Counted from the first letter of the stretch, positions 30,505 through 39,561 are shown. The stretch is DNA of 64,000 bases from Acidobacteriota bacterium (GCA_019639135.1 JAHBSL010000003.1:186001-250000), one strand, 5' to 3'. Made by a program: numbers and translations. Notes: generated by a model from the letters alone, not told the origin.

Positions 30505-32117
30505 ACGGACACTCGATCACATATCCGCAGGCGGCAGCGGCGGTTGAGCCCGCGAGCAGAACGAAAGGCCTTCAAGGGCATATTCCTTTCCTGCTCGCGA
30601 TGACGGCAGCGGCGGCCATCTTCGGCCTTCGGTTCGCCATCGGCGGCGAGCGGTTCATCGGCGATGAGGCTTTGATGATGCTTGCCCTCGCGGCATATCT
30701 CACCGCTGCGATCTTTTACCTGACCAATTTCTATGCTCCGTTCCGCTTTGCCGAGCGTCTCGGCCTCTGGGCGGCCGGGATAGGTGTCGCGCTCAATCTG
30801 GCTAGCTGGCTCGTCCGGTGGGTTGCAGCTTATGACCGCGAGTTGGCGATATTTCAGTCGCAAGGCCGCTCGGCCGCGGAGATGCCGTGGCTCTTCCGTT
30901 ATGTACCGTTCGCAAATCTCTACGACCTAAGCCTTGCGTTTGCGTTCGGTGCAGGTGTGACGACGCTGATCGTGATGCGGCGACGCGAGCTTCGCGGTAT
31001 AGCCGCGATCGCGCTTCCGCTGGCGGCGATAATTCTTGTACTCGCCCGCTTCATCGGAGGCGAGTTCGTTGACCTGCCGCCGGTGCTCGATTCATATTGG
31101 CGGCCGATACATGTTGGAGTAGCTTCGATCGCATATGGCGTCGGGCTGGTTTGTTTCGCCGTGGCGGTTCTTTATCTTCTTAAGGACGGGCTTCGGCCTG
31201 AGAAGATGGCATTCTGGACAGCCGCGTTCGTACTCGGGGTCTTCGCGACCATTTCGCGTTTCGGTGTTTTTTCTTTCGACACGTTCGCTACCTATGCGTC
31301 TTCCATTTTTGTCGGCACCTCGCGGGTATCGATACCGCTGCGTGCCGATCTTCCCTACGTCGGTTGGCTGATCGTAGTTGCTGCCGTTTTGCTGCTCGCC
31401 TCGCTTGGAGCCTGGACATCGTTTCTTTCGAATGGCCGAAAGCGGTCACAGCAGATCGGCCTTGGGCTGATGGCCGCTTCGCTGGTCGCGCAGGGAGCCG
31501 CGATCGGGATGCTTGTATATCAGGTACGGACGCTCACGAACGTCGTTTCCCGGATCGCTCCTGAGCAGTACGAACGGTTCGGCATCTGGATGCTTCAGCA
31601 GCAGGGAGCGACGCCGCAGCAGATCGCGACCGTTCCCGCGATGCAGCTTGCCGGAATGGCCGATACCTGGATCCGCCAGAACAGCGATTCGCTGCGTTTG
31701 AGCCTTAATGCAAATCCGGTAGAGCTCGCAGCCTTGATCACTGCCTTTACGGGCACGTTCTTTATAGTGCTGATGGCCGCGAAACCGGAGCGGATCCGTG
31801 AGTCACTTCCCGCCGCTGCCACGCTGGACGGGCTGATGTACAAACTCGGCGGTATAACATTTGCAGGCTTAGCATTGCTGCTCATAACCGGAGCCGTCTG
31901 GGCGAACGAATCCTGGGGGCGATACTGGGGTTGGGACGCCAAAGAAACAGGTGCTTTGGTCGCGTGGCTTACCTATGCCGGGTTCCTCCATTCGCGCGTA
32001 GCCTATGGATGGCAGGGCCGGCGGTCGGCATACTTCGCGATCGTTGCATTTCTATTCATCATTTTTACGTATCTCGGTGTAAGCTATCTGCTGCCCGGGC
32101 TTCATTCGTACGCATAA
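30501..32117 (+). CDS. ccsA: CcsA/ResC-type haem channel of cytochrome c synthase
   Basis: 538 residues, strongly hydrophobic, with about eight to ten membrane segments. The haem-handling tryptophan-rich motif WGRYWGWDAKETGALVAWL lies near residues 472-490. RPIHVGVASIAYGVGL and the terminal FLHSRVAYGWQGRRSAYFA supply the conserved His residues. It forms the cytochrome c synthase with ResB. The N-terminus (about 60 residues) is longer than plastid CcsA. Translation is coupled to resB. The organism needs this for the haem-rich cytochromes next door. Confidence 0.93.
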   Translation: MNGHSITYPQAAAAVEPASRTKGLQGHIPFLLAMTAAAAIFGLRFAIGGERFIGDEALMMLALAAYLTAAIFYLTNFYAPFRFAERLGLWAAGIGVALNLASWLVRWVAAYDRELAIFQSQGRSAAEMPWLFRYVPFANLYDLSLAFAFGAGVTTLIVMRRRELRGIAAIALPLAAIILVLARFIGGEFVDLPPVLDSYWRPIHVGVASIAYGVGLVCFAVAVLYLLKDGLRPEKMAFWTAAFVLGVFATISRFGVFSFDTFATYASSIFVGTSRVSIPLRADLPYVGWLIVVAAVLLLASLGAWTSFLSNGRKRSQQIGLGLMAASLVAQGAAIGMLVYQVRTLTNVVSRIAPEQYERFGIWMLQQQGATPQQIATVPAMQLAGMADTWIRQNSDSLRLSLNANPVELAALITAFTGTFFIVLMAAKPERIRESLPAAATLDGLMYKLGGITFAGLALLLITGAVWANESWGRYWGWDAKETGALVAWLTYAGFLHSRVAYGWQGRRSAYFAIVAFLFIIFTYLGVSYLLPGLHSYA

Positions 32118-32121
32118 CACC

Positions 32122-32817
32122 ATGATCAACAAAGAGAACATTCTATTCTGCATCGTCGGCCTCCTAGGGGGCGTAATTATCGGCTTTATGTTCGCCAACT
32201 CAATGAACCAAAAGGCGATGCTCCAGGCCGGACAGGCCAATCAGCAGATGGCGGGGCTTCCTTCAGGGCATCCGAACATTGGCGACACGCAAAGCGGCTC
32301 GATCCCTGAAGTACAGGCTGCTATCGATACGGCACGTGCCGAGCCGCAGAACTTTGACGCGCAGATCAAGGCCGCGGAGATGTATTACCAGATACAGCGG
32401 TTCGACGGCGCCGTCGAATTTCTCGAGCAGGCACGGAAGATCAAGCCGGACGATTACAACACCATCGTAAACCTCGCGAATGCCTATTTCGATTCTAACA
32501 AGTACGAAGAGGCCGAAAAGACCTATCAACTTGCCATTGAGAAAAAACCGGATGACATAAACGTCCGGACGGACCTCGGGCTGACCTACGTATTTCGTCC
32601 GAACCCGGATTACGACAAGGCGATCAAGGAATTCAACGGCGCTTTGGAGAAGAATCCGAACCACATTCAAGCTCTTCAGAACCTGACGGTCGCTTATACG
32701 AAAAAAGGCGATGCGGCAAACGCTACAGCGACACTCGCTCGGTTGAAAACGGCCGATGCGACGAACTCCGCTATCGCGAAGCTACAATCGGACATAGAAA
32801 AGATCGGGCAGAATTGA
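32122..32817 (+). CDS. Membrane-anchored TPR protein, probably CcmI/CcmH-like maturation factor
   Basis: 231 residues. One N-terminal membrane anchor (about 7-26, FCIVGLLGGVIIGFMFANSM), then a linker and three to four TPRs (FDAQIKAAEMYYQIQRFDGAVEFLEQARKIKPDDYNTIVNLANAYFDSNKYEEAEKTY in outline). In cytochrome c maturation, TPR proteins of this form hold apocytochromes. It lies 4 bp after ccsA and is followed by a terminator. The role is inferred from location and domain. Confidence 0.82.
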   Translation: MINKENILFCIVGLLGGVIIGFMFANSMNQKAMLQAGQANQQMAGLPSGHPNIGDTQSGSIPEVQAAIDTARAEPQNFDAQIKAAEMYYQIQRFDGAVEFLEQARKIKPDDYNTIVNLANAYFDSNKYEEAEKTYQLAIEKKPDDINVRTDLGLTYVFRPNPDYDKAIKEFNGALEKNPNHIQALQNLTVAYTKKGDAANATATLARLKTADATNSAIAKLQSDIEKIGQN

Positions 32818-32835
32818 TCGGTTCAACAAGGCAGA

Positions 32836-32863
32836 AAAAAGCCGGGCCCGGGCCCGGCTTTTT
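32836..32863. terminator. Bidirectional terminator after the maturation operon
   Basis: An 18-bp perfect palindrome of GCCGGGCCC type (32841-32858) flanked by A6 on the left and T5 on the right. It serves the TPR gene on the plus strand and the tandem Usp gene on the minus strand. Confidence 0.93.
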
Positions 32864-32886
32864 GTTTGGAGGAAAGACTTCTAACG

Positions 32887-33813
32887 CTAACGAACTACCT
32901 CGACCGTGCAGTGTGCACGTGCGGCGACCGCCGACGATACACTACCGAGCAGAAAGCGCTCGAGCTTGCTGCCGAATGCATTTGCACCGACGAAGATCGA
33001 ATCCGCACCCCATTTCTCGGCCTCGTCAACGATGACACGTTTCGGCGCACCCGGAATGATCAAATGGCTTGCCGTAACATTTGCCGCGGCAAGGTCCGCG
33101 ATCGCTTCGGCGGCCTGCGTTGTCAGCCAGTCGGTCTCGGCTTCATTAACCGCTTCGACAGCGGCATTTACCGGCGGGACGAAACGGCCGATCGCCGTAG
33201 GCGAGATCGGGTCGGTCACAGAGATAAGCTGTGCCTCAGTGCCCTCGGGCCAGACGCGGGCGGCTACTGAATCGACCGCCGCACGTGCACCGCGGCTTCC
33301 ATCAAATCCGATGGTCAATCGGATCGGGGTCGGATCGACCTCATTCTTGCCGCGGGCTACGCGAACGGAGCATTTTGCTTCGCTCAAAACCTTTTGGGAA
33401 ACGCTTCCGAGAAGAAAGCGGCTCAATGCCGATTGTCCCTGCGAACCGGTGACAATGAGGTTGGGCTTGAGATCATCGGCCTTTGCCAAAACCTCCCAGG
33501 CCGGCGAGCCATATGTCGCCTCCGCCGTGATCGTCCACTCGGGAAAGAGCGTCCGCATACGCGACTCGGCATGGTGAGCATAAGCCTCGTACTCGGCAAG
33601 CGCCCGCTCGCCTTTCTCGCGGCGGCGTTCGACCAAATTGCGGATGTAAGGATCATCGGTCAGGCTGCCGTTCGCACTTTCGGCCGGCGGAAGCCAAACC
33701 TCCGCTACCGAAAGTATGAAGGCTTCTCCCTTGGCCGGAAGCCCAGCCCGTTTAAGATCATCGAGCGCCGCCTCAGCACACCGGGAACCATCGTATGCGA
33801 TCAGTAATTTCAT
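32887..33813 (-). CDS. Tandem-domain universal stress protein
   Basis: 308 residues made of two Usp domains. The first begins MKLLIAYDGSRCAEAAL and has VTGSQGQSALSRFLLGSVSQKVL; the second begins IRLTIGFDGSRGARAAV and has FVGANAFGSKLERFLLGSVSSAVAARA. Both keep the ATP-binding G-x2-G-x9-G-S pattern approximately. No strong ribosome site is seen. The upstream region holds a perfect long palindrome (33869-33895) that is not the TGTGA-type site. Confidence 0.93.
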   Translation of the reverse strand: MKLLIAYDGSRCAEAALDDLKRAGLPAKGEAFILSVAEVWLPPAESANGSLTDDPYIRNLVERRREKGERALAEYEAYAHHAESRMRTLFPEWTITAEATYGSPAWEVLAKADDLKPNLIVTGSQGQSALSRFLLGSVSQKVLSEAKCSVRVARGKNEVDPTPIRLTIGFDGSRGARAAVDSVAARVWPEGTEAQLISVTDPISPTAIGRFVPPVNAAVEAVNEAETDWLTTQAAEAIADLAAANVTASHLIIPGAPKRVIVDEAEKWGADSIFVGANAFGSKLERFLLGSVSSAVAARAHCTVEVVR

Positions 33814-33868
33814 AATAAGTTTGCCGGTAAAGTCACAATTTTAACTCAGGCATGGCCACAAAGTGCAA

Positions 33869-33895
33869 TGTATGTGCCAACAGCACATACATTCA
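33869..33895. promoter_or_regulatory. Long perfect palindrome upstream of the tandem Usp gene
   Basis: AATGTATGTGC and GCACATACATT are exact 11-bp complements around CAACA. It is 56 bp upstream of the Usp start on the minus strand, and 149 bp before the sigma-54 activator on the other side. No T-run follows, so an operator is more likely than a terminator. Confidence 0.7.
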
Positions 33896-33943
33896 AGCAG
33901 GTTGGTCACTTTCAGCGGTTTTGTGCAAAGCGTAAATTATCTG

Positions 33944-33991
33944 CGCGAAAAAATTCGCGAATATAGGCTTGATGCCCGAATTCATTCGCGA
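33944..33991. repeat. Short inverted and direct TTCGCG repeats
   Basis: CGCGAA-AAAA-TTCGCG (33944-33959), then ATTCGCGA twice (33953-33960 and 33984-33991), 31 bp apart. They lie upstream of the sigma-54 activator gene and may be its binding sites or those of another regulator. Confidence 0.5.
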
Positions 33992-34043
33992 TATACAGAT
34001 AGTTGAGACACGCCCTGCACGACCCTAATTTTCATTGCATCCG

Positions 34044-35465
34044 ATGCCGGAAAAGAACGAGAGAATACTGATAATCGACGATGACGGCTTCATCCGCATG
34101 GCGCTTACGGAGGCGGTTTCGAGCTGGGGCTATGAAACGCATTCCGCCGAGAGCATTGCAGCAGGGACAAAAGCGTTCGAAGAGTTTGAACCGTCGATCG
34201 CTTTGATCGACGTCGAACTTCCGGATGGCTCGGGCATCGACCTGCTCAAGAAACTTAAGGAAGCGAATACGGAACTCGTCGCTATAATCGTCACCGGCAA
34301 TGTCGATGTTGAGCATACGGTCGCGGCTCTCCGCGCCGGTGCACACGACTTTATCGGAAAGCCGGTAAGGCTCGAAGAGCTTGAGGTCACGCTTCGCAAC
34401 GCGGTCGAGACGCGAACACTCCGTCGCGAGATCAAGGCCGCACGAAGGGAACGCGCCGTGACCCTTACCTTTGATGAGATCATCGGCGAATCACCGGCGA
34501 TGCAAAAGGCAAAGGAGCTTGCCCGGCGGGTCGCGGATTCCGACGTAAATTCGATCCTTCTTCAGGGCGAGACGGGAACGGGCAAAGATCTTTTTGCGAG
34601 GGCGATCCATTTTGCCTCAGATCGTGCAAAAGCTCCTTATCTTGCGATAAACTGCGCCGCACTTCCGGCGACGCTGATCGAATCGGAGCTCTTCGGCTAT
34701 GAGAAAGGCGCATTCACCGATGCGAAGCAGAGAAAGGAAGGGCTTTTCGAACAGGCTCACGGCGGAACGATCTTTCTGGACGAGATCGGCGAAATGGAAC
34801 TGCCGCTGCAGGCAAAGCTTTTGCGAGTGCTAGAGAACGGGCTCTTTCGCCGCGTTGGCGGACTAAAGGACATCAAGATGGATGCCCGGATCATTGCTGC
34901 CTCGAACCAGGACCTCAAGCGGGCCGGTGAGGACGGCCGATTCCGTTCGGATCTTTATTTCCGGCTCTCGGTGATCCAGGTCGATATCCCGCCGCTTCGG
35001 GAACGCGGCGACGACGTAATGCTGCTGACCAAGCTGTACATCGACCGAGTCAACATCAAGCGAAAGCAGAAACCGCTCAAGGGGCTGACGCCCGAGGTCG
35101 AACGGATCTTTCGGACATACGATTGGAAGGGCAACGTCCGCGAATTGAGGAATATCATCGAGCGTGCGTCGATACTCGAGGACGGCGAGTTTGTTACGAC
35201 ATCGCATCTGCCGCAAGACATGCTCGAGGAATTCGCGACAGTTGCACCGGAACGCGGCGGGATCGTTCTCCCTTCGACCGGCGTTACGCTCGACGCGGTC
35301 GAGGCCGAACTTGCAAGCCAGGCCGTTGAACGAACCGCGGGTAACCTTACACAGGCCGCAAAACTTCTAGGTATCTCCCGCGACCAGCTAAGATATAAAC
35401 TGCGGAAGGCCGGTCTTTACGATTCGCTTAGCGAGAAAGAGTCTGCGGCCGGCGAAATCGAATGA
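34044..35465 (+). CDS. NtrC-family sigma-54-dependent response regulator
   Basis: 473 residues from the ATG at 34044. Receiver domain (about 1-125; ILIIDDDGFIR, phospho-Asp in ALIDVELPDGSG, Lys in GKPVRLEE). The AAA+ domain (about 150-385) has Walker A GETGTGKD, GAFTDA in place of the commoner GAFTGA sigma-54 contact loop, and Walker B GGTIFLDEIGE. A Fis-type helix-turn-helix ends it (NLTQAAKLLGISRDQLRYKLRK). Its stop overlaps the start of the hybrid kinase, so it is the likely partner. A consensus sigma-54 promoter lies about 4.2 kb downstream. Confidence 0.95.
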   Translation: MPEKNERILIIDDDGFIRMALTEAVSSWGYETHSAESIAAGTKAFEEFEPSIALIDVELPDGSGIDLLKKLKEANTELVAIIVTGNVDVEHTVAALRAGAHDFIGKPVRLEELEVTLRNAVETRTLRREIKAARRERAVTLTFDEIIGESPAMQKAKELARRVADSDVNSILLQGETGTGKDLFARAIHFASDRAKAPYLAINCAALPATLIESELFGYEKGAFTDAKQRKEGLFEQAHGGTIFLDEIGEMELPLQAKLLRVLENGLFRRVGGLKDIKMDARIIAASNQDLKRAGEDGRFRSDLYFRLSVIQVDIPPLRERGDDVMLLTKLYIDRVNIKRKQKPLKGLTPEVERIFRTYDWKGNVRELRNIIERASILEDGEFVTTSHLPQDMLEEFATVAPERGGIVLPSTGVTLDAVEAELASQAVERTAGNLTQAAKLLGISRDQLRYKLRKAGLYDSLSEKESAAGEIE

Positions 35466-37372
35466 ACGACGAGAAAACTGACAGCCCGAACACGGATGTA
35501 CTTAAGGAGCTTTCGGACCTCAAGTTTGCGATAGATCAATCCGCGATAGTTGCGATCACCGACCAAAGCGGACGCATCACCTACGTCAACGACAAGTTCT
35601 GCGAGATATCAAAGTTCACCCGCGAAGAACTGATCGGGCAGGACCACAAGATCATCAACTCCGCATACCATCCGAAGGAGTTCATCCGCGACATTTGGAC
35701 GACCATTGCCCGCGGCCGCGTTTGGCGGGGCGAGATAAGGAACCGGGCAAAGGACGGCAGCATTTATTGGGTCGATACGACCATCGTGCCAATGCTCGAC
35801 GCGGACAAAAAGCCGTTTCAATATATCGCGATCCGGTATGAGATAACCGAGCGAAAACTTGCTGAGGAACGCATCCGGCAGCAGGCATCGCTGCTTGAAA
35901 AGGCGCAGGACGCGATCATAGTCTGCGACCTGAACTACCAGGTCATTTTCTGGAACAAAGGCGCAGAACGCATTTACGGCCGCACGATCGACGAGGCGCT
36001 GGGCCGTCCATTCACCGAGGTAGTTCCCGGCGGCGGCCCGGAACGGATACTTGAGATTCGCCGCGAATTTGAACGGCATGACGAACACCGCTTTGAAGAG
36101 CGGCAGTTCACAAAGGACGGGACATCGCTGGTGGTCGAGAGCCGGTGGACGCTCGTCCGCGACGACCACGACCAGCCGGACTACATCCTTGTCATAAATA
36201 CTGACGTCTCTGAAAAGCGGCGAACCGAGGAACAGCTTTTCCGTGCCCAGCGGCTTGAATCCATCGGCACGCTCGCCGGCGGCATCGCCCATGACCTTAA
36301 CAACATCCTTTCGCCGATCCTTATGTCGGTCGGGATGTTAAAGCTCCGGAATCCGGACGACGAGACGACGAAGTGGCTGGACATGATCGAGAAGAACACT
36401 CAGCGCGGAAGTTCACTCGTCCAGCAGGTGCTTACCTTTGCCCGAGGGCTCAAGGGCGAACGTGTAGCCGTCCAGGTCCGCCACATCGTAAAGGACCTGA
36501 TAAAGGTGCTCTCCGAGACACTGCCGAAGAACATCGAGGTCAAGTTCGATGTTCCCGCCGAGCTGCCGGTTATCTCCGCCGACCCGACGCAGATACATCA
36601 GGTACTGATGAATCTTTCGATCAACGCCCGTGACGCGATGCCCGAGGGCGGAATGCTCTCGATCGAGGCGAGCCGGGTCAACATCGACGACAACTACGCT
36701 CGGATGAGCCCGGACGCCGTTCCGGGCGAGCACATCGTCATCGCCGTCAGCGACACCGGCCTCGGAATGCCGCCGGAGGTCAAAAAGCAGATATTCGACC
36801 CATTCTTTACGACCAAGGACATCGGCCGCGGAACCGGACTCGGGCTCTCGACCGTGTTGACGATCGTAAAGAGCCACGGCGGGTTCATCAATGTTTACAG
36901 CGAACCGGGTAAGGGCTCGCGGTTCTCGATCTATTTCCCGGTCGCAGATTCTGCGGCCATAGAAGATAGTTCCCCTACAACATTTGACGAACTCGCAGGC
37001 AAGGGCGAATTGGTGATCGTCGTCGATGACGAAGAGTATATTCGCGATGTGACAAAGGCGACGCTTGAAAAGTTCGGGTATCGCGTCCTGACCGCAGCGG
37101 ACGGCACGGAGGGCCTCGCCCTCTTTGCCCAGCACGGCGCCGAAACGGCCGCGGTGATTGCCGACGTTGCGATGCCCTACATGGACGGGCCGTCAATGGT
37201 AAGAGCGATGCGCAAGATGGACCCGAAGCTCAGGATGATAATGATGAGCGGGCTGATGAATGAGAATCAGCGAAGCGAGATCGAAACGCTCGGGATCACG
37301 TCGGTGCTTTCAAAACCCTTTACTGCCGAGAATCTGTTGGAAGAATTGAAGAAGACCCTGCGTTCTGATTAG
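35462..37372 (+). CDS. PAS-PAS hybrid sensor histidine kinase
   Basis: 636 residues, no membrane segment, so cytoplasmic. Domains in order: PAS at about 14-125 (FAIDQSAIVAITDQSGRITYVNDKFCEISKFTREELIGQ in outline), a second PAS at about 140-260, HisKA with GGIAHDLNNILSPI near residue 278, HATPase with NLSINARDAM and DTGLGMPPEV and GTGLGLSTV (about 385-500), and a C-terminal receiver with VVDDEEYIRD and phospho-Asp in IADVAMPYMDG (about 515-636). The signal may be redox or a small molecule sensed by PAS. It is coupled to the NtrC-type regulator by a 4-bp overlap. Confidence 0.95.
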   Translation: MNDEKTDSPNTDVLKELSDLKFAIDQSAIVAITDQSGRITYVNDKFCEISKFTREELIGQDHKIINSAYHPKEFIRDIWTTIARGRVWRGEIRNRAKDGSIYWVDTTIVPMLDADKKPFQYIAIRYEITERKLAEERIRQQASLLEKAQDAIIVCDLNYQVIFWNKGAERIYGRTIDEALGRPFTEVVPGGGPERILEIRREFERHDEHRFEERQFTKDGTSLVVESRWTLVRDDHDQPDYILVINTDVSEKRRTEEQLFRAQRLESIGTLAGGIAHDLNNILSPILMSVGMLKLRNPDDETTKWLDMIEKNTQRGSSLVQQVLTFARGLKGERVAVQVRHIVKDLIKVLSETLPKNIEVKFDVPAELPVISADPTQIHQVLMNLSINARDAMPEGGMLSIEASRVNIDDNYARMSPDAVPGEHIVIAVSDTGLGMPPEVKKQIFDPFFTTKDIGRGTGLGLSTVLTIVKSHGGFINVYSEPGKGSRFSIYFPVADSAAIEDSSPTTFDELAGKGELVIVVDDEEYIRDVTKATLEKFGYRVLTAADGTEGLALFAQHGAETAAVIADVAMPYMDGPSMVRAMRKMDPKLRMIMMSGLMNENQRSEIETLGITSVLSKPFTAENLLEELKKTLRSD

Positions 37373-37401
37373 TTCACTCGGGCCACGGCACGCTTTTTCG
37401 G

Positions 37402-37427
37402 GGCAGGCTGAGACGCCTGCCTTTTTT
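37402..37427 (+). terminator. Terminator after the two-component operon
   Basis: GGCAGGC and GCCTGCC arms with loop TGAGAC, then T6. Confidence 0.93.
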
Positions 37428-37521
37428 GGTATCGCGATTGCACAGTTGTTTGGTACTCGAGATCGGGAGCACAGATCGACTCTTGATCCGGGGAATGGAA
37501 ATTATTTCCGGGAGACAAGCA

Positions 37522-38022
37522 ATGGACAGCGCTCATCTACATTTAATGCTCAACCATTTTCCGTTATTCGCCTTGGTGATCGGGGTTCCGATCGTGCTCT
37601 ACGGTGCGATACGAAATTCTCAAGCGATGGTGAACACGGGTTTGATCATCTTTCTTGCGGCGGCCGTGGTCGCTGTGCCGACCTACTTAACAGGTGAACC
37701 CGCCGAGGATATCGTAGAAAATCTTCCCGGAGTATCGGAAGCTTTTATCGAGAGCCATGAGGACGCGGCGAAGATAGCCCTGGGCTTTGCTGTCGTGACG
37801 GGAATCGCCTCGGCAGTCGGGCTCGCGATCTGGTTTTTCAAGCCGGCCATTCAGCGATATGCTGCGACACCTGCTCTGCTGCTTGCGGTCGTAACGCTCG
37901 GCCTGATGGGCTGGACGGCAAACCTTGGCGGCCAGATCAGGCACACGGAGATCCGCGCCGGCGACGCGGCGGCGACCCAAAGCGAGCCCAAGCGTCCGGA
38001 GAAGAACGACGACGATCACTGA
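37522..38022 (+). CDS. DUF2231-like four-helix membrane protein
   Basis: 166 residues from the ATG at 37522 (GGGAG about 8 bases upstream); the longer frame has an implausible N-terminus. It has four membrane segments, at about 14-32, 40-55, 82-103 and 115-132. The start MDSAHLHLMLNHFPLFALVIG carries His residues in a LHxxLNHFP motif that recalls the DUF2231 family, in which such His could bind haem or metal. The tail is hydrophilic. It converges with the next gene (7-bp overlap of ends). Function unknown. Confidence 0.72.
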   Translation: MDSAHLHLMLNHFPLFALVIGVPIVLYGAIRNSQAMVNTGLIIFLAAAVVAVPTYLTGEPAEDIVENLPGVSEAFIESHEDAAKIALGFAVVTGIASAVGLAIWFFKPAIQRYAATPALLLAVVTLGLMGWTANLGGQIRHTEIRAGDAAATQSEPKRPEKNDDDH

Positions 38023-38411
38023 CCGCGGCGCAGCCTGAATGCGATAAGCGGAGCGAGAACAAGAACGAAAAGGCCGAAGAGCATCAGCGAACCGGACCGC
38101 GGGTCATACTCCGCGATGATGCGCTCCCAACCAAACCCAAAGCCGTAGATGCCAATCGCCGCTTCAAAGCCGAGCGTGAGCAACATCCACATCAAGCCGA
38201 TAACGAGTAGTTCTTTGAACGAGCGAGCCCGGATCCAATTGATGAAAAGATAGGCGGTTCCAAGTATGATCGCCGAGCCTGTGAAAAACGCGATCTGTCG
38301 GGCACGGAGGTCGCCGACCTGCGGTGCGAGCAACACGGTGCGCAAAATGCCGTGGACCGTTTCCGCTGCCATCATTATGAGCCAGACGGCAAGGGCCCGC
38401 AGCCAGATCAT
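38016..38411 (-). CDS. Hypothetical four-helix membrane protein
   Basis: 131 residues, mostly hydrophobic, with four membrane segments (about 5-22, 40-60, 68-90, 108-126). I do not recognise a family. The start overlaps the stop of the Usp gene by 4 bp, so the two are coupled. It may be a stress-linked membrane protein. Confidence 0.7.
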   Translation of the reverse strand: MIWLRALAVWLIMMAAETVHGILRTVLLAPQVGDLRARQIAFFTGSAIILGTAYLFINWIRARSFKELLVIGLMWMLLTLGFEAAIGIYGFGFGWERIIAEYDPRSGSLMLFGLFVLVLAPLIAFRLRRGQ

Positions 38412-38866
38412 TCTTCACCTGCCGGTTCGCTGCGAACCACGAGCACCGAACACGGAGCATGATTGACCACCGAATTCGAAACCGACCCAAGAAGGCGTCC
38501 CCAGAATCCGCGGCCGTGCGACCCGACGACGATCGTTTCGGCACCGATCCTTTCGGCCAGATCGACTATCTGCGATGCCGGCTTTCCACTGAGCACCTCG
38601 ATAGTGACGCTCGCGTCCGGGCACCCGGACCGCAGTGCTTCGACCGTTTGATCCGCGTTATGTTGAGCCTGGTTGCGGGCCGCATCGGTCATTTCCTGAT
38701 AATACTCAGGCGGCAGTGCAAATGGCTCGGTCGCCGCGATCGGTACGTCCTCGAAGACCGAAACGATAGTAAACTCGGTCTCTTTCAACCTTCCAAAAAG
38801 TCGGCAGGCCTCATTCGCCGCTGCAAGGCTAAAACTTGATCCATCGGTAGCAATTATGACTTTCAT
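38408..38866 (-). CDS. Universal stress protein (UspA family)
   Basis: 152 residues. MKVIIATDGSSFSLAAANEA at the start and GSHGRGFWGRLLGSVSNSVVNHAPCSVLVVR near the end (ATP-binding motif). It is closely similar in its last third to the Usp at 19.2 kb (GSHGRGFW...LGSVSN-V-HAPC-VLVVR), so the two are probably paralogues. GGAGG lies just before the ATG. The nearby promoter shows no TGTGA-type operator. Confidence 0.94.
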   Translation of the reverse strand: MKVIIATDGSSFSLAAANEACRLFGRLKETEFTIVSVFEDVPIAATEPFALPPEYYQEMTDAARNQAQHNADQTVEALRSGCPDASVTIEVLSGKPASQIVDLAERIGAETIVVGSHGRGFWGRLLGSVSNSVVNHAPCSVLVVRSEPAGEE

Positions 38867-39013
38867 GATAACCTCCGAACATTCTGTTCGCTGATATTGA
38901 ACGGCAAACTACGTTCCAAGCGACAGCCGTTTAAGGGAATGGGCATTGCTTCCATTCACTTTGAGAAAATGCGAGCGGCGCCCGCAGGCAATGCTATCAT
39001 TGGGGTCAAAGTT

Positions 39014-39511
39014 ATGATCGAAGTAGTAGAAATGAGGATGAGCGAGATCGAGCAGTTGCTCGATGAGGTTAATTACGGTCATCTCGGCTGTTCGCAGAAT
39101 GGGATGCCGTACGTTGTACCGGTGCATTTCGCCTGGGCAAAGCCGGTGATCTACATCTACACGACCGAGGGCAAGAAGGCGGAGATAATCCGCGGCAACC
39201 CGAAGGCGTGTCTCCAACTCGAAGACGTAAAGAACAAGCGCGATTGGCGAAGTGTTATCGTGCAGGGCGAGGCGGCTCAGGTAACCGACCATGAAGAGCG
39301 GGAAAAGGCGCTAAAGCTTGTCGCCGAGATCAACCCGACGCTTACACCGGCGGTAAGCATTCGCTGGATGGATAGTTGGGTGCGGGAAAATATTGAGGTG
39401 ATCCTTAAGCTGACTCCTACCGTAATGACCGGACGCTTTTCGGTAGACCGGCAGGGCGACGAAGTTCCGATGGTGCCGGCCGGAAACCCTGAAAGAACTC
39501 GGCGGCAGTAA
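39014..39511 (+). CDS. Pyridoxamine 5'-phosphate oxidase-like flavin-binding protein
   Basis: 165 residues from the ATG at 39014 (the longer frame to 38897 has no supporting features). The split-barrel pattern is clear: MSEIEQLLDEVNYGHLGCSQNGMPYVVPVHFAW, VIYIYTTEGKKAEIIRGNPKACLQLEDV, WRSVIVQGEAAQVTD. Proteins of this group bind FMN or related flavins, and some bind haem; several are found in stress and anaerobic regulons. Substrate unknown. A terminator follows. Confidence 0.88.
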   Translation: MIEVVEMRMSEIEQLLDEVNYGHLGCSQNGMPYVVPVHFAWAKPVIYIYTTEGKKAEIIRGNPKACLQLEDVKNKRDWRSVIVQGEAAQVTDHEEREKALKLVAEINPTLTPAVSIRWMDSWVRENIEVILKLTPTVMTGRFSVDRQGDEVPMVPAGNPERTRRQ

Positions 39512-39536
39512 ACAATTGAAAATCGCATCAATAACA

Positions 39537-39561
39537 GGCTCGGCATCTGCCGGGCCTTTTT
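39537..39561 (+). terminator. Terminator after the flavin-binding protein gene
   Basis: GGCTCGGCA and TGCCGGGCC arms (one G-U pair), followed by T5. Confidence 0.9.
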
